Assembly: GCA_043754435.1 (NCBI GenBank)
Contig: JAYUUS010000087.1
Span: 1 to 15,450 of the forward strand
DNA: 15,450 nt
DNA from: JANNYA01 sp043754435
Lineage (GTDB): Bacteria > Pseudomonadota > Gammaproteobacteria > Xanthomonadales > SZUA-5
Direction of reading: 5' to 3'
Part shown: positions 1-6,926 of the stretch, piece after piece
Layout: each line of letters opens with the position of its first letter
How positions within the stretch are numbered: the stretch's first letter is position 1
The notes under the pieces: model-generated
Told to the model about the DNA's origin: nothing
The model's input: only the letters and a program-made list of their open reading frames with translations
Database searches by the model: none
Program-made: the position numbers and the translations under genes

Positions 1-839
1 CGCAGGTCTTTTAAGTCCAGCACTGCTTCTTCGGCAAAATAGATGTGGCCTGTAAACCCGAGCGCATCATGTCCAATTTGAGAATTCGCATCGCAGCGCA
101 CATGCCAGGAATCGCGGCTGTTGAAATAATAGCCGTGTTTAACATGACTGGTTAGTGCCACCAAGCGGTCATCGCCGCCATTGAGCACCGCCACTTCGGC
201 GTCCGCTAAAATTTTGAGCTTGTCGCTGAAATAGCGCTCCTCAGAACCATGCCAGGGCAAATGTTCGGGGAATAAATTCAACACGCACGCCACTGCCGGT
301 ACGCCCATAAAATCAGCGGTTTGATAGCTTGAAAGCTCAATGACCCACCAGTCTGGCGCTGGCTCTGCGTGCAGCAATTCCAATAAAGGCACGCCAATAT
401 TGCCGCACAGCGCGGTTTTTTGCCCGGCCGAGCGCAGTAAGTGCGCCACCAAGGCGCTAACCGTGCTTTTGCCCTTGGTGCCGGTAATACAAATGGTGCG
501 ATCTTTCATATGTTCGGCAAACCAAAGTGCGCTGCCTGAAACAATCCGAGTGCCGCGAAAACGCGCCCAATCGCAGGCAGAACTATAAAGTGAAATACCG
601 GGCGATTTAATCACCGTGCCGTATTGGCCCAAAATGCCCGCCGTGATTTCAGCGGTAATCAGCTCCAAATAAGGGTCGCCGGAAAAGTCCCAGCGCTGCG
701 CTTCTTCAGGGCTGAGCAGCAGCGCTACGCGCTTTTCTGGGTAATAGCGCCGAATCGCGGCCAATGCCGCTTGGCCTTCGCGCCCAAATCCCCAAATAGC
801 GGTGCGATGAATACGAAAAGAATCAAAACCTGCGGACAA
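1..839 (-). CDS. murD2: UDP-N-acetylmuramoyl-L-alanine ligase, MurD2 type (partial, 3' end cut by window edge)
   Basis: Cytoplasmic ATP-dependent Mur ligase that adds glutamate to UDP-MurNAc-L-Ala. About 279 N-terminal residues are visible; the C-terminal part lies left of the window. Seen: a Rossmann-like GFGREG (residues 17-22), IKSPGIS (78-83), SALWFAEH, the ATP loop GTKGKST (120-126), GNIGVPLLE, IELSSYQTAD and LNLFPEHLPWHG. Canonical MurD carries GTNGKST. The Lys in the loop, the WFAEH segment and the FPEH.WHG block match what I recall of Xanthomonas MurD2, which adds L-Glu and works with the epimerase MurL, so D-Glu would be made after ligation. That substrate assignment is inference. 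No ATG fits: the frame is open from about 1000 with only TTG/CTG starts, and I chose TTG at 839 because it gives the family's usual short lead (about 16 residues) before GFGREG. No clear Shine-Dalgarno precedes it. Ordinary MurD is the alternative. The gene is divergent from the repeat protein at 1025. Confidence 0.87.
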   Translation of the reverse strand, partial: MSAGFDSFRIHRTAIWGFGREGQAALAAIRRYYPEKRVALLLSPEEAQRWDFSGDPYLELITAEITAGILGQYGTVIKSPGISLYSSACDWARFRGTRIVSGSALWFAEHMKDRTICITGTKGKSTVSALVAHLLRSAGQKTALCGNIGVPLLELLHAEPAPDWWVIELSSYQTADFMGVPAVACVLNLFPEHLPWHGSEERYFSDKLKILADAEVAVLNGGDDRLVALTSHVKHGYYFNSRDSWHVRCDANSQIGHDALGFTGHIYFAEEAVLDLKDL

Positions 840-997
840 AGGAACGCTCGCTTTCAGCAAAATATGGGGTGCGAGTGTAACGATTTGCGTGCGGGCAAAA
901 GTGATCTGGCAGCTCAATAAAATCGCTGGCTTTAAATAAATGCTTTGTATTTCTTTCGCAAAATCCGGATGATAACAGCCATCGAAATTGATCTTGC

Positions 998-1014
998 GTC
1001 AAATTTATTTTGAC
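998..1014. promoter_or_regulatory. 17-bp inverted repeat in divergent intergenic region (operator-like)
   Basis: GTCAAA-TTTAT-TTTGAC is a perfect 6-bp inverted repeat with a 5-bp spacer. It lies just upstream of the AAGGG Shine-Dalgarno (1015-1019) of the repeat-protein gene, in the 185-base gap between divergent murD2 and that gene. Its size and AT-rich centre resemble a dimeric regulator site, but I cannot assign a regulator. The rest of the gap (840-997) holds no convincing gene and no convincing -35/-10 pair on either strand. Confidence 0.3.
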
Positions 1015-1024
1015 AAGGGTGTGC

Positions 1025-3379
1025 ATGCAGCTCTGTAATTTTAAGGTGTTTACGGTTGTGCTTCGTCAGGCTAGTTTTGCTACGGCTTTCGCGTGGATGG
1101 TTGGCGGTGTGTCACCAGCGCTAGCCGAGCAAAGCATCATTTCTGGGCCTGTGGGTAGTCGCCAATTTGGCGCACAAGTGGTGCATTTGGACAACGGCAA
1201 CTTTATAGTGGCCGATCCTCGATTTCGAGTATCTGGCAGTCAGGTCGAGATAGGCGCTGTGTATTTGTACCGGCCCAATGGCACGTTGGTATCTAGACTT
1301 ACGGGCTCAAGCGATGGAGATCAGGTGGGGCAGGAGCAGATTATTGTGCTGCCGAGCGGTAATTTTTTGGTGCGCGCGCCCTATTGGGGCGTGGGAAATC
1401 AGGGTGCAGTGACTTGGTGTTCAAGTACGCTTGGCTGTGATGGCGCTGTTGCAGCCAGTAATTCCTTAGTTGGCAGCAGTGATTCGGATTATGTTGGCGA
1501 AAGCGTGCACGTTTTAAAAAACGGCTCCTATGTGGTGCTGACGCCCAGGTGGGATGAGGCTGCGATGGTTAATGTGGGTGCAGTTACCTGGGGCAGCGCA
1601 GTATCTGGTGTGACCGGTGTCATATCGATTAGTAATTCCCTGCTCGGTAGTCATGAATCGGATAATGTAGGTTTTGGTGGCCTCGTACCCTTAAACAACG
1701 GCAGCTATATCGTTCGCAGCCCCTATTGGCGTGCTTCCACCGCACCCTTTCGGTATGGCGCATTGACGCGCGGCACCGGTACGAACCCACTTATAGGACG
1801 TGTTTCGGTAACCAATTCTTTCCTCGGTTCGCCACAAACCAATAGCTCGAAAGATTTTTTCGGGTCTGAGATCATTGAGCTGGATGGTGGAAATTACCTA
1901 GTTGTGGACGTGGGCTGGAACGACGGCCCCTTTGCGGCAGTGGGCGCGGTCACTTGGATCGCCGCTGGCGACAGCTTGGTGGGGTCGGCTAGCGTTTTTA
2001 ATTCTCTAACCGGCACCAACACGAATGATCGCGTCGGTTCAGTCACAATCGCGTTGAAGGATGGTCAATACGCTGTCGGCAGCCCTAATTGGCGCTCTGG
2101 GCGGGGCGCTGTCACCCTAAGTGCGGGTGCGAATCGGATTGTGGGCCGGGTTTCCGCAACGAACTCGCTGGTGGGTAGCAACCCTGGTGATCAGGTTGGT
2201 GTGGCATTGACGCCTTTACATAATGGCAACTTGGTCGTGTCCAACCCTAATTGGGGCGGTGCGGATGGCGCTAGATTAGGCTCGGTGACCTTCCTCTCTG
2301 CCAGTGCGCCAATCACCGGCCCGGTAACGGCCAGCAATTCACTCTACAGCGTCGAAACGTCATCTTATGCACCTAACTTTATTGTCACACCCTTAAGCAA
2401 CGGCAACTATGTGGTGTCTTGCCCGGCCTGCACGGTCAACGCACGCCCTCAAACAGGTGCGGTTATTTTTGCCTCCGGAGTTTCGGGAATACGTGGGCCG
2501 ATAAGCACCGCCAATTCGCTGTATGGCAGCCAGGATGGCGACTATGTGGGCCGGACAGTTTTGGCGCTTGCCACAGGCAATTACCTCGTGCTGAGCCCTT
2601 ATGTGGCAAACAAGGTTTTTGATAATGCAGGTGCCGCAAGTTTTGGCAATGGGCAAACCGGGCTTCAGGGTGCCGTTTCGCCGCTCAACAGCTTGATGGG
2701 AGGGGCGCCATTCGACCAAGTTGGCGAATTTGCACTCGGCTTACAAGACGGCAGCTATGTCGTGGCAAGCCCATCATGGGCGAATGGTTTGGCGGCGCAT
2801 GCAGGCGCGGTGACTTTTGGTTCAGCGGCGAGTGGCGTCGTGGGCGAGGTATCAGCGCAAAACTCACTGGTCGGCAGCACGGTCGATGACTACGTATCCA
2901 GAGGCGGCGTCGTTGCGCTGAGCAGTGGGCGCGTGGCCGTGACGAGCAGCAATTGGAGTCGTGCAACGGCCAGCGCCGTGGGTGCGGTCACGCTCGCAAA
3001 CGCAGCGACTGATCTGATTGGGCCGGTCAGTGCGGCGAACTCTTTAATAGGCACCAAGACTAATAACCAGCTGGGTAATGGTCAAACTGCTCTGCAGCTA
3101 GATGGCAATGTTTTGATACTCAGCCCAAACTGGGCGGATGTTGTTAGCTCGCGTTATCGCGCCGTCAGCTTGATACAAGGTCGTGCCGGGCAGGCGGATC
3201 AAGTGGGGGAGTTGTCAGTACGCAACAGTGTTTTTGGTGCCAGCTCTGCTGACACTCTCTCTCCCCTCACGCTTGCGTACGACGCTACGCAAGGCCTGCT
3301 TTTTGTCGGTCAACCGGGGCAAAACCGCGTCGTACTTTTTCGCGCTGATGCGCTGTTTAGCAATGGTTTTGAACCATGA
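1025..3379 (+). CDS. Exported tandem-repeat protein (about 13 propeller-like repeats) with NGFE C-terminus
   Basis: Predicted secreted or surface protein of 784 residues; function unknown. Residues 1-34 look like a Sec signal peptide with a PALA-EQ cleavage site. The rest is almost entirely a degenerate repeat of about 55-62 residues, roughly 13 copies. Each has the pattern D-x-VG, then NGxYVV.SPxW, then GAVTWG, then VS..NSLVGS. The repeats resemble the Pfam DUF5650 type as I remember it, and are probably four-stranded sheet modules of a beta-propeller; that structure is inference. The chain ends in LFSNGFEP. I chose ATG 1025 because AAGGG sits 5 bases upstream and the signal peptide then begins normally; an in-frame TTG at 1010 would add five residues. 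The next gene starts 36 bases after the stop and encodes another exported propeller-like protein, so the two are probably one operon. No catalytic motif is visible; adhesion or binding is only a guess. Confidence 0.85.
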   Translation: MQLCNFKVFTVVLRQASFATAFAWMVGGVSPALAEQSIISGPVGSRQFGAQVVHLDNGNFIVADPRFRVSGSQVEIGAVYLYRPNGTLVSRLTGSSDGDQVGQEQIIVLPSGNFLVRAPYWGVGNQGAVTWCSSTLGCDGAVAASNSLVGSSDSDYVGESVHVLKNGSYVVLTPRWDEAAMVNVGAVTWGSAVSGVTGVISISNSLLGSHESDNVGFGGLVPLNNGSYIVRSPYWRASTAPFRYGALTRGTGTNPLIGRVSVTNSFLGSPQTNSSKDFFGSEIIELDGGNYLVVDVGWNDGPFAAVGAVTWIAAGDSLVGSASVFNSLTGTNTNDRVGSVTIALKDGQYAVGSPNWRSGRGAVTLSAGANRIVGRVSATNSLVGSNPGDQVGVALTPLHNGNLVVSNPNWGGADGARLGSVTFLSASAPITGPVTASNSLYSVETSSYAPNFIVTPLSNGNYVVSCPACTVNARPQTGAVIFASGVSGIRGPISTANSLYGSQDGDYVGRTVLALATGNYLVLSPYVANKVFDNAGAASFGNGQTGLQGAVSPLNSLMGGAPFDQVGEFALGLQDGSYVVASPSWANGLAAHAGAVTFGSAASGVVGEVSAQNSLVGSTVDDYVSRGGVVALSSGRVAVTSSNWSRATASAVGAVTLANAATDLIGPVSAANSLIGTKTNNQLGNGQTALQLDGNVLILSPNWADVVSSRYRAVSLIQGRAGQADQVGELSVRNSVFGASSADTLSPLTLAYDATQGLLFVGQPGQNRVVLFRADALFSNGFEP
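1127..3349 (+). repeat. Protein-level tandem repeat array, about 13 units of roughly 170-185 bp
   Basis: Each unit encodes about 55-62 residues. The best landmarks are NSLVGS (variants NSLLGS, NSFLGS, NSLYGS, NSLIGT, NSVFGA), NGxYVV (variants NGNFIV, DGQYAV, SGRVAV), SPxW and GAVTW/GAVTF. The first unit lacks NSL and the last is shortened to LLFVGQP before the C-terminal tail. The DNA copies have diverged strongly, so this is an old array, not a recent nucleotide-level expansion. Units 6-7 and 10 are closest to the consensus; units 8 and 12 are the most degenerate. Confidence 0.8.
3353..3376 (+). other. C-terminal LFSNGFEP motif (putative sorting or maturation tag)
   Basis: The last eight codons read LFSNGFEP. 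The downstream gene ends in PFQNGFED, so two otherwise unrelated exported proteins share F-x-NGFE immediately before the stop. That is seen directly. A role in export, anchoring or processing is inference. Confidence 0.45.
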
Positions 3380-3415
3380 ACACCTGGCTTGCTTCTCACT
3401 GGACAATCTTTATCT

Positions 3416-6124
3416 ATGTCTGAATCCATCACGATTTTAAAACAGCAGCGCGTACTTGTGCGATTCGCTCTTGCCGTGCTGGCGCTCTGCACTGCAGCTG
3501 CAATTAACGCTGCCGTGCTGTGGCGCGCACCGCACGATGCGCGGGAGCCGCTGCGCGCAAGTATTGAAGCACCTGACAAAGCCAACCTAGCGATTGACAC
3601 GCTGATTTTGCCGCGTCACGTCATCACCGATACCGGCGTGGTGGTGAACCGGCGATTCAATGAAACCCGATTCGGCTCCGCTGGCAACTGGATTTGGGCA
3701 CAAAATGTTAGCCCCGACAATGTTGACGCGGTTTATAAACGCACCCAGCGATCAAGCTGGCAGCCTGTAGTCGGCTGTCCAGATCTTTTAGACGGCTCAA
3801 AATTTATAGTCGGCGCAATCCATTGTGAGAACGGCAGCCTGCTGCGCTATCGCGGCGCGCAAGTTATTGCGCGTATCGATCCACCGCCGGGCTATCGTAT
3901 TCGCGACATTGTTTCTGAAACCCTAGTGCTGTTGCAACGGGCTAGCGATGCGCGCTACGCCACCGGCACGATTCAATCCACGCGCATTCTTATAGCTACT
4001 ATACAAAGTGCTGGCTTAATTGACCTCAAGCGACGTCTCACGCCCTTGGCATTTAGCTTGTCTAATTCGTCAAGCTTCAGCATCTATTTGACGCCCACGG
4101 GTTACACATTCGTGCCTCTCGTGGTTTTCAATGACACGACGCTCACCAATCTCAGTTTTCCAACTGCTGCTACGCCGCTGCTTAACCAACAGTGCTTGAG
4201 GCAGTCCGCAACGTCGCCTAGCCAGCGCATTTTTTACAGTATAGAGCGTCTAGCCCAGCAAAAATGGCTGCGTGTCTATCAGTTAAATTCAGCTTTTACG
4301 CTGGTATACGAGGAGCTATTGGCGGAGTCTGACGAACTACTGTGTGCTAATAGTGCTGCACTAATCAAACACCGCCCTGGCGGCGACGAAATTCAATTTA
4401 TTGGTGCCGGCGCACCGCAGCCAAGCGTAGTTGTTACCCATCCGCAGGACGGGCCTGCTCGCGTCTATGTGATCGGGCAAACGGCGGTTGCGCAGTTCGC
4501 TAATCAAAGCATTCGACTGCTCACCGGTACGAATACCTTTAGCCCTGCGCTCAGTGCAGCGCGCAGCGCACCTTATTGGATCACCTCTGAGTTTGCTTTT
4601 GGCAGCCCCTTGCGTGAGGTGTATACCCAGGTCGATCTTGACACGGATGCGGTGCGGATCGTTGATCGAAGCCGGGATCATGCCACCGGTAGCATTACCG
4701 CGACGCAAGTTTGGAATACTGAGTATTTCCAAACGCTAGATGTGCTCGCACCTTCGCCACAAACCTTGAAAACACCGGGCGCACGCGTGTATTTGATCTC
4801 GGTACTCGAAACACTACCCACTGGCGCGCTCCGATCAGCACGCTTGCTGGTGCCAGCCACAAGCAACACTTTGCGGGCGTTGCGCGACCAGGCCGGTGCG
4901 GCCGCACGACTGACACGAACTACAGTCGCCGGACAGTCCATTTTTGCTCAGTCTGTGCCGGATGACGTGGGTTCGGCACAGCTTTATCGGTGGGATTTTG
5001 CCGGGCAATTGCTGTCGCAGGCAACCATCGTTAGCGCAGAGATGTTCGGGCAAGCAAACGGGCAGGTGCTGCTCAGTGATTTATTGGGTGCCACACGTCA
5101 GGTTCGCATGCACGATGGCACAAACCAAATCTGGCAGCGCCCGCTACTGACGGGCTGCGCGGTGCTGGCGCTCGATAATTTTCCGGCGCTGGATTGCCTG
5201 CAAACCGTCAACAACGTGGCGCTTTCCAGCATTGCCAAATTGGATTCAACCACCGGCACAACTGTTTGGACGCGTACGATTACGCCGGTGGACATCGCCG
5301 AGTCCTGGCGCGCGCGGCAAGCCTGGCTGCGCGAAGGGCAAGTGTTTTTGCTGAGCTGGACTACCGGCAGCTTTGGAAATGTACAGCGGCCTGGGCGTTT
5401 TTCGTCCGCACGCTTGGATGCAAACACTGGCGCACTGTTAAGCGTCGGCCCAAGCTTGAACGCCCCAATGAGCAGTATTGCTTTTGAGGCGCGCGAACGC
5501 TATCTATTCGGCGATGATTGGCTGCGGTTTTCCGCAGGCAATTCAACTTTAGAACCCAACATCCGGCAGCGTTTTGCGATTCGCGTCGGGCCGACGGGGC
5601 AGCTTAGCAGCACGATGCTGGGCATAAGCTTCGTCAGCGGCGAGGGCTTTAGCGAAAACTATATTTACACCACTACCAACGAAGGCCCGCGCTGGTATGC
5701 CACAGACGGCTTCAACTTTGAATATCAGACGGTTGCACGCACGTTTCCAGAACCGGCGCTCACGCTGCCGCTGACGCTGGAAATAACCGAGCGCTCCAAT
5801 AGTATCGTTGACAATGAAAACGAGAATGCTGTGGTGATCGTCGTTCGTAATCCAAACAATGCCATCGCCCAAGGGGCTAGGCTGCACACCGGGCGTATGG
5901 ACTGCAGTCAAGTCGATACTGAGCAAAACAGCGTGCTTTTCGATGTTCCCGCGAACTCTAATTTGACGTTGACCTGCACCGCTTGGGCTGAGCCAGCTGT
6001 GAACCTGCGCATCGCAGCAGTTCAAATGCGCCAACCCATGAATTTTTTGCTGCTGCAAAGCCCGGCGCTGAGCCAAGCGGGTGTGTTGCTGTCAGCACCG
6101 TTTCAAAATGGCTTTGAAGATTGA
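3416..6124 (+). CDS. Exported beta-propeller-like (PQQ/WD-like) protein with C-terminal Ig-like domain and NGFE tail
   Basis: Large predicted exported protein, 902 residues from ATG 3416; function not recognised. Residues 14-33 form a hydrophobic segment following KQQR, consistent with a Sec signal cleaved near INA-A. The body has scattered repeats of the PQQ/quinoprotein kind, such as LDSTTGTTVWTR and LDANTGALLS, which suggest a beta-propeller; none of the copies carries an obvious active site. From about residue 785 a beta-rich segment (LTLEITERSN, VVIVVRNPNN, MDCSQ, LTLTCTAW) looks like an Ig-like or DUF11-like domain with two cysteines that could form a disulphide. The chain ends in FQNGFED. 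An upstream in-frame TTG at 3389 is possible, but ATG 3416 starts the signal peptide better; only a weak GGA (3401-3403) precedes it. It follows the repeat protein by 36 bases and converges on mtgA with 20 bases between them and no visible terminator hairpin. Confidence 0.8.
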   Translation: MSESITILKQQRVLVRFALAVLALCTAAAINAAVLWRAPHDAREPLRASIEAPDKANLAIDTLILPRHVITDTGVVVNRRFNETRFGSAGNWIWAQNVSPDNVDAVYKRTQRSSWQPVVGCPDLLDGSKFIVGAIHCENGSLLRYRGAQVIARIDPPPGYRIRDIVSETLVLLQRASDARYATGTIQSTRILIATIQSAGLIDLKRRLTPLAFSLSNSSSFSIYLTPTGYTFVPLVVFNDTTLTNLSFPTAATPLLNQQCLRQSATSPSQRIFYSIERLAQQKWLRVYQLNSAFTLVYEELLAESDELLCANSAALIKHRPGGDEIQFIGAGAPQPSVVVTHPQDGPARVYVIGQTAVAQFANQSIRLLTGTNTFSPALSAARSAPYWITSEFAFGSPLREVYTQVDLDTDAVRIVDRSRDHATGSITATQVWNTEYFQTLDVLAPSPQTLKTPGARVYLISVLETLPTGALRSARLLVPATSNTLRALRDQAGAAARLTRTTVAGQSIFAQSVPDDVGSAQLYRWDFAGQLLSQATIVSAEMFGQANGQVLLSDLLGATRQVRMHDGTNQIWQRPLLTGCAVLALDNFPALDCLQTVNNVALSSIAKLDSTTGTTVWTRTITPVDIAESWRARQAWLREGQVFLLSWTTGSFGNVQRPGRFSSARLDANTGALLSVGPSLNAPMSSIAFEARERYLFGDDWLRFSAGNSTLEPNIRQRFAIRVGPTGQLSSTMLGISFVSGEGFSENYIYTTTNEGPRWYATDGFNFEYQTVARTFPEPALTLPLTLEITERSNSIVDNENENAVVIVVRNPNNAIAQGARLHTGRMDCSQVDTEQNSVLFDVPANSNLTLTCTAWAEPAVNLRIAAVQMRQPMNFLLLQSPALSQAGVLLSAPFQNGFED
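6101..6121 (+). other. C-terminal FQNGFED motif (putative sorting or maturation tag)
   Basis: The last seven codons read FQNGFED, matching the F-x-NGFE ending of the preceding gene. The residues just before (VLLSAPFQ) are mildly hydrophobic, but there is no transmembrane helix plus basic tail as in PEP-CTERM or LPXTG signals. Confidence 0.45.
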
Positions 6125-6144
6125 CATGTTCCAATCTTCGTCCC

Positions 6145-6924
6145 TCAAAACGTCGCCAAATACTGCGCCCCGCCCAGCGATCGCATCTGCTTAACCGCCC
6201 AGCTGGCGCGCTGGTGCATCGCGCTGCTGGGTTTTGCTGCGTTGTATATATGTGGATTGGGCAGGCTGGCGGCTAACAGTGCGGCTTGATACGGTGACAA
6301 ACGCGCTGGTGCCGTACCAAACGCGCGCTTGGCACCCGCGCAGGCACCGAAGGTAGCGTCGCCAAATTCGACCACGTTTAAATACATTTCTAAAATGCGC
6401 CGTTTCGGCCAAAGCAGCTCGATCAGGCCGGTAAAATACGCCTCTAAGCCTTTGCGCACATAGCTGCGGCCTTGCCACAAGAATAGATTTTTGGCGACCT
6501 GTTGCGTCAGGGTGCTAGCCCCGCGTTTGCGGCCTTTTTCTTTGACGGCTTTGGCAAGCTCGGTGAAATCAAAGCCGTGATGGGTATTGAAACGCTGATC
6601 TTCTGACGCAATCACCGCCATCGGCACGTTCGGGCCAAAGTTGGCTAGGCTCAGCCAGCAGCTCTGTGCGTGCAATGGCTGTCCAGCGCGCGTTGCTTCA
6701 AGGCTGCGGGCGATGCGGATGGCTGTGGTTGGCGGATTGACCCAGCGCAAGAGCAGTACCAAACTGATGCTAGCCAGAAAAAAACTCAGCATGCTCCAGA
6801 GCAAGAACCTGCGCAGCTTTTGCCAAAAACTGCGCTTTTTATTGATTTTATTGGCGTTCGGCTTTTCAGAAGCCTTGGCTTTAGCGGGGGTTTTACTATT
6901 CGCAGGCGCTTTAGCAATCGCCAT
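6145..6924 (-). CDS. mtgA: Monofunctional biosynthetic peptidoglycan transglycosylase (GT51)
   Basis: Inner-membrane enzyme that polymerises lipid II into glycan strands in the periplasm without a transpeptidase domain. 259 residues. Residues 1-31 are rich in Lys, Ala and Pro (cytoplasmic tail), one membrane helix lies at about 39-60, and the GT51 domain fills the rest. GT51 motifs seen: SEDQRFNTHHGFDF with the catalytic Glu108, GASTLTQQVAKNLFL (135-149), RKGLEAYFTGLIELLW (157-172) and KRRILEMYLN (174-183). Length fits MtgA and excludes bifunctional class A PBPs. The basic tail is longer than in E. coli MtgA as I recall it. The gene starts 2 bases after the stop of the S9 peptidase gene, with no strong Shine-Dalgarno of its own, so it is probably translated by coupling from that gene. 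Confidence 0.95.
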   Translation of the reverse strand: MAIAKAPANSKTPAKAKASEKPNANKINKKRSFWQKLRRFLLWSMLSFFLASISLVLLLRWVNPPTTAIRIARSLEATRAGQPLHAQSCWLSLANFGPNVPMAVIASEDQRFNTHHGFDFTELAKAVKEKGRKRGASTLTQQVAKNLFLWQGRSYVRKGLEAYFTGLIELLWPKRRILEMYLNVVEFGDATFGACAGAKRAFGTAPARLSPYQAALLAASLPNPHIYNAAKPSSAMHQRASWAVKQMRSLGGAQYLATF

Positions 6925-6926
6925 CG

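Noticed and set aside
340..920. Plus-strand ORFs of 82 and 98 codons
   Set aside because: They are antisense to murD2, whose frame has recognisable Mur ligase motifs throughout.
823..1026. 67-codon ORF on the minus strand in front of murD2
   Set aside because: No recognisable similarity, no clear ribosome site, composition like non-coding DNA; kept only as a possible leader in the findings.
5549..6076. 175-codon minus-strand ORF inside the second exported protein
   Set aside because: It is opposite a well-supported long plus frame and has a His/Arg/Gln-rich composition typical of an antisense frame.
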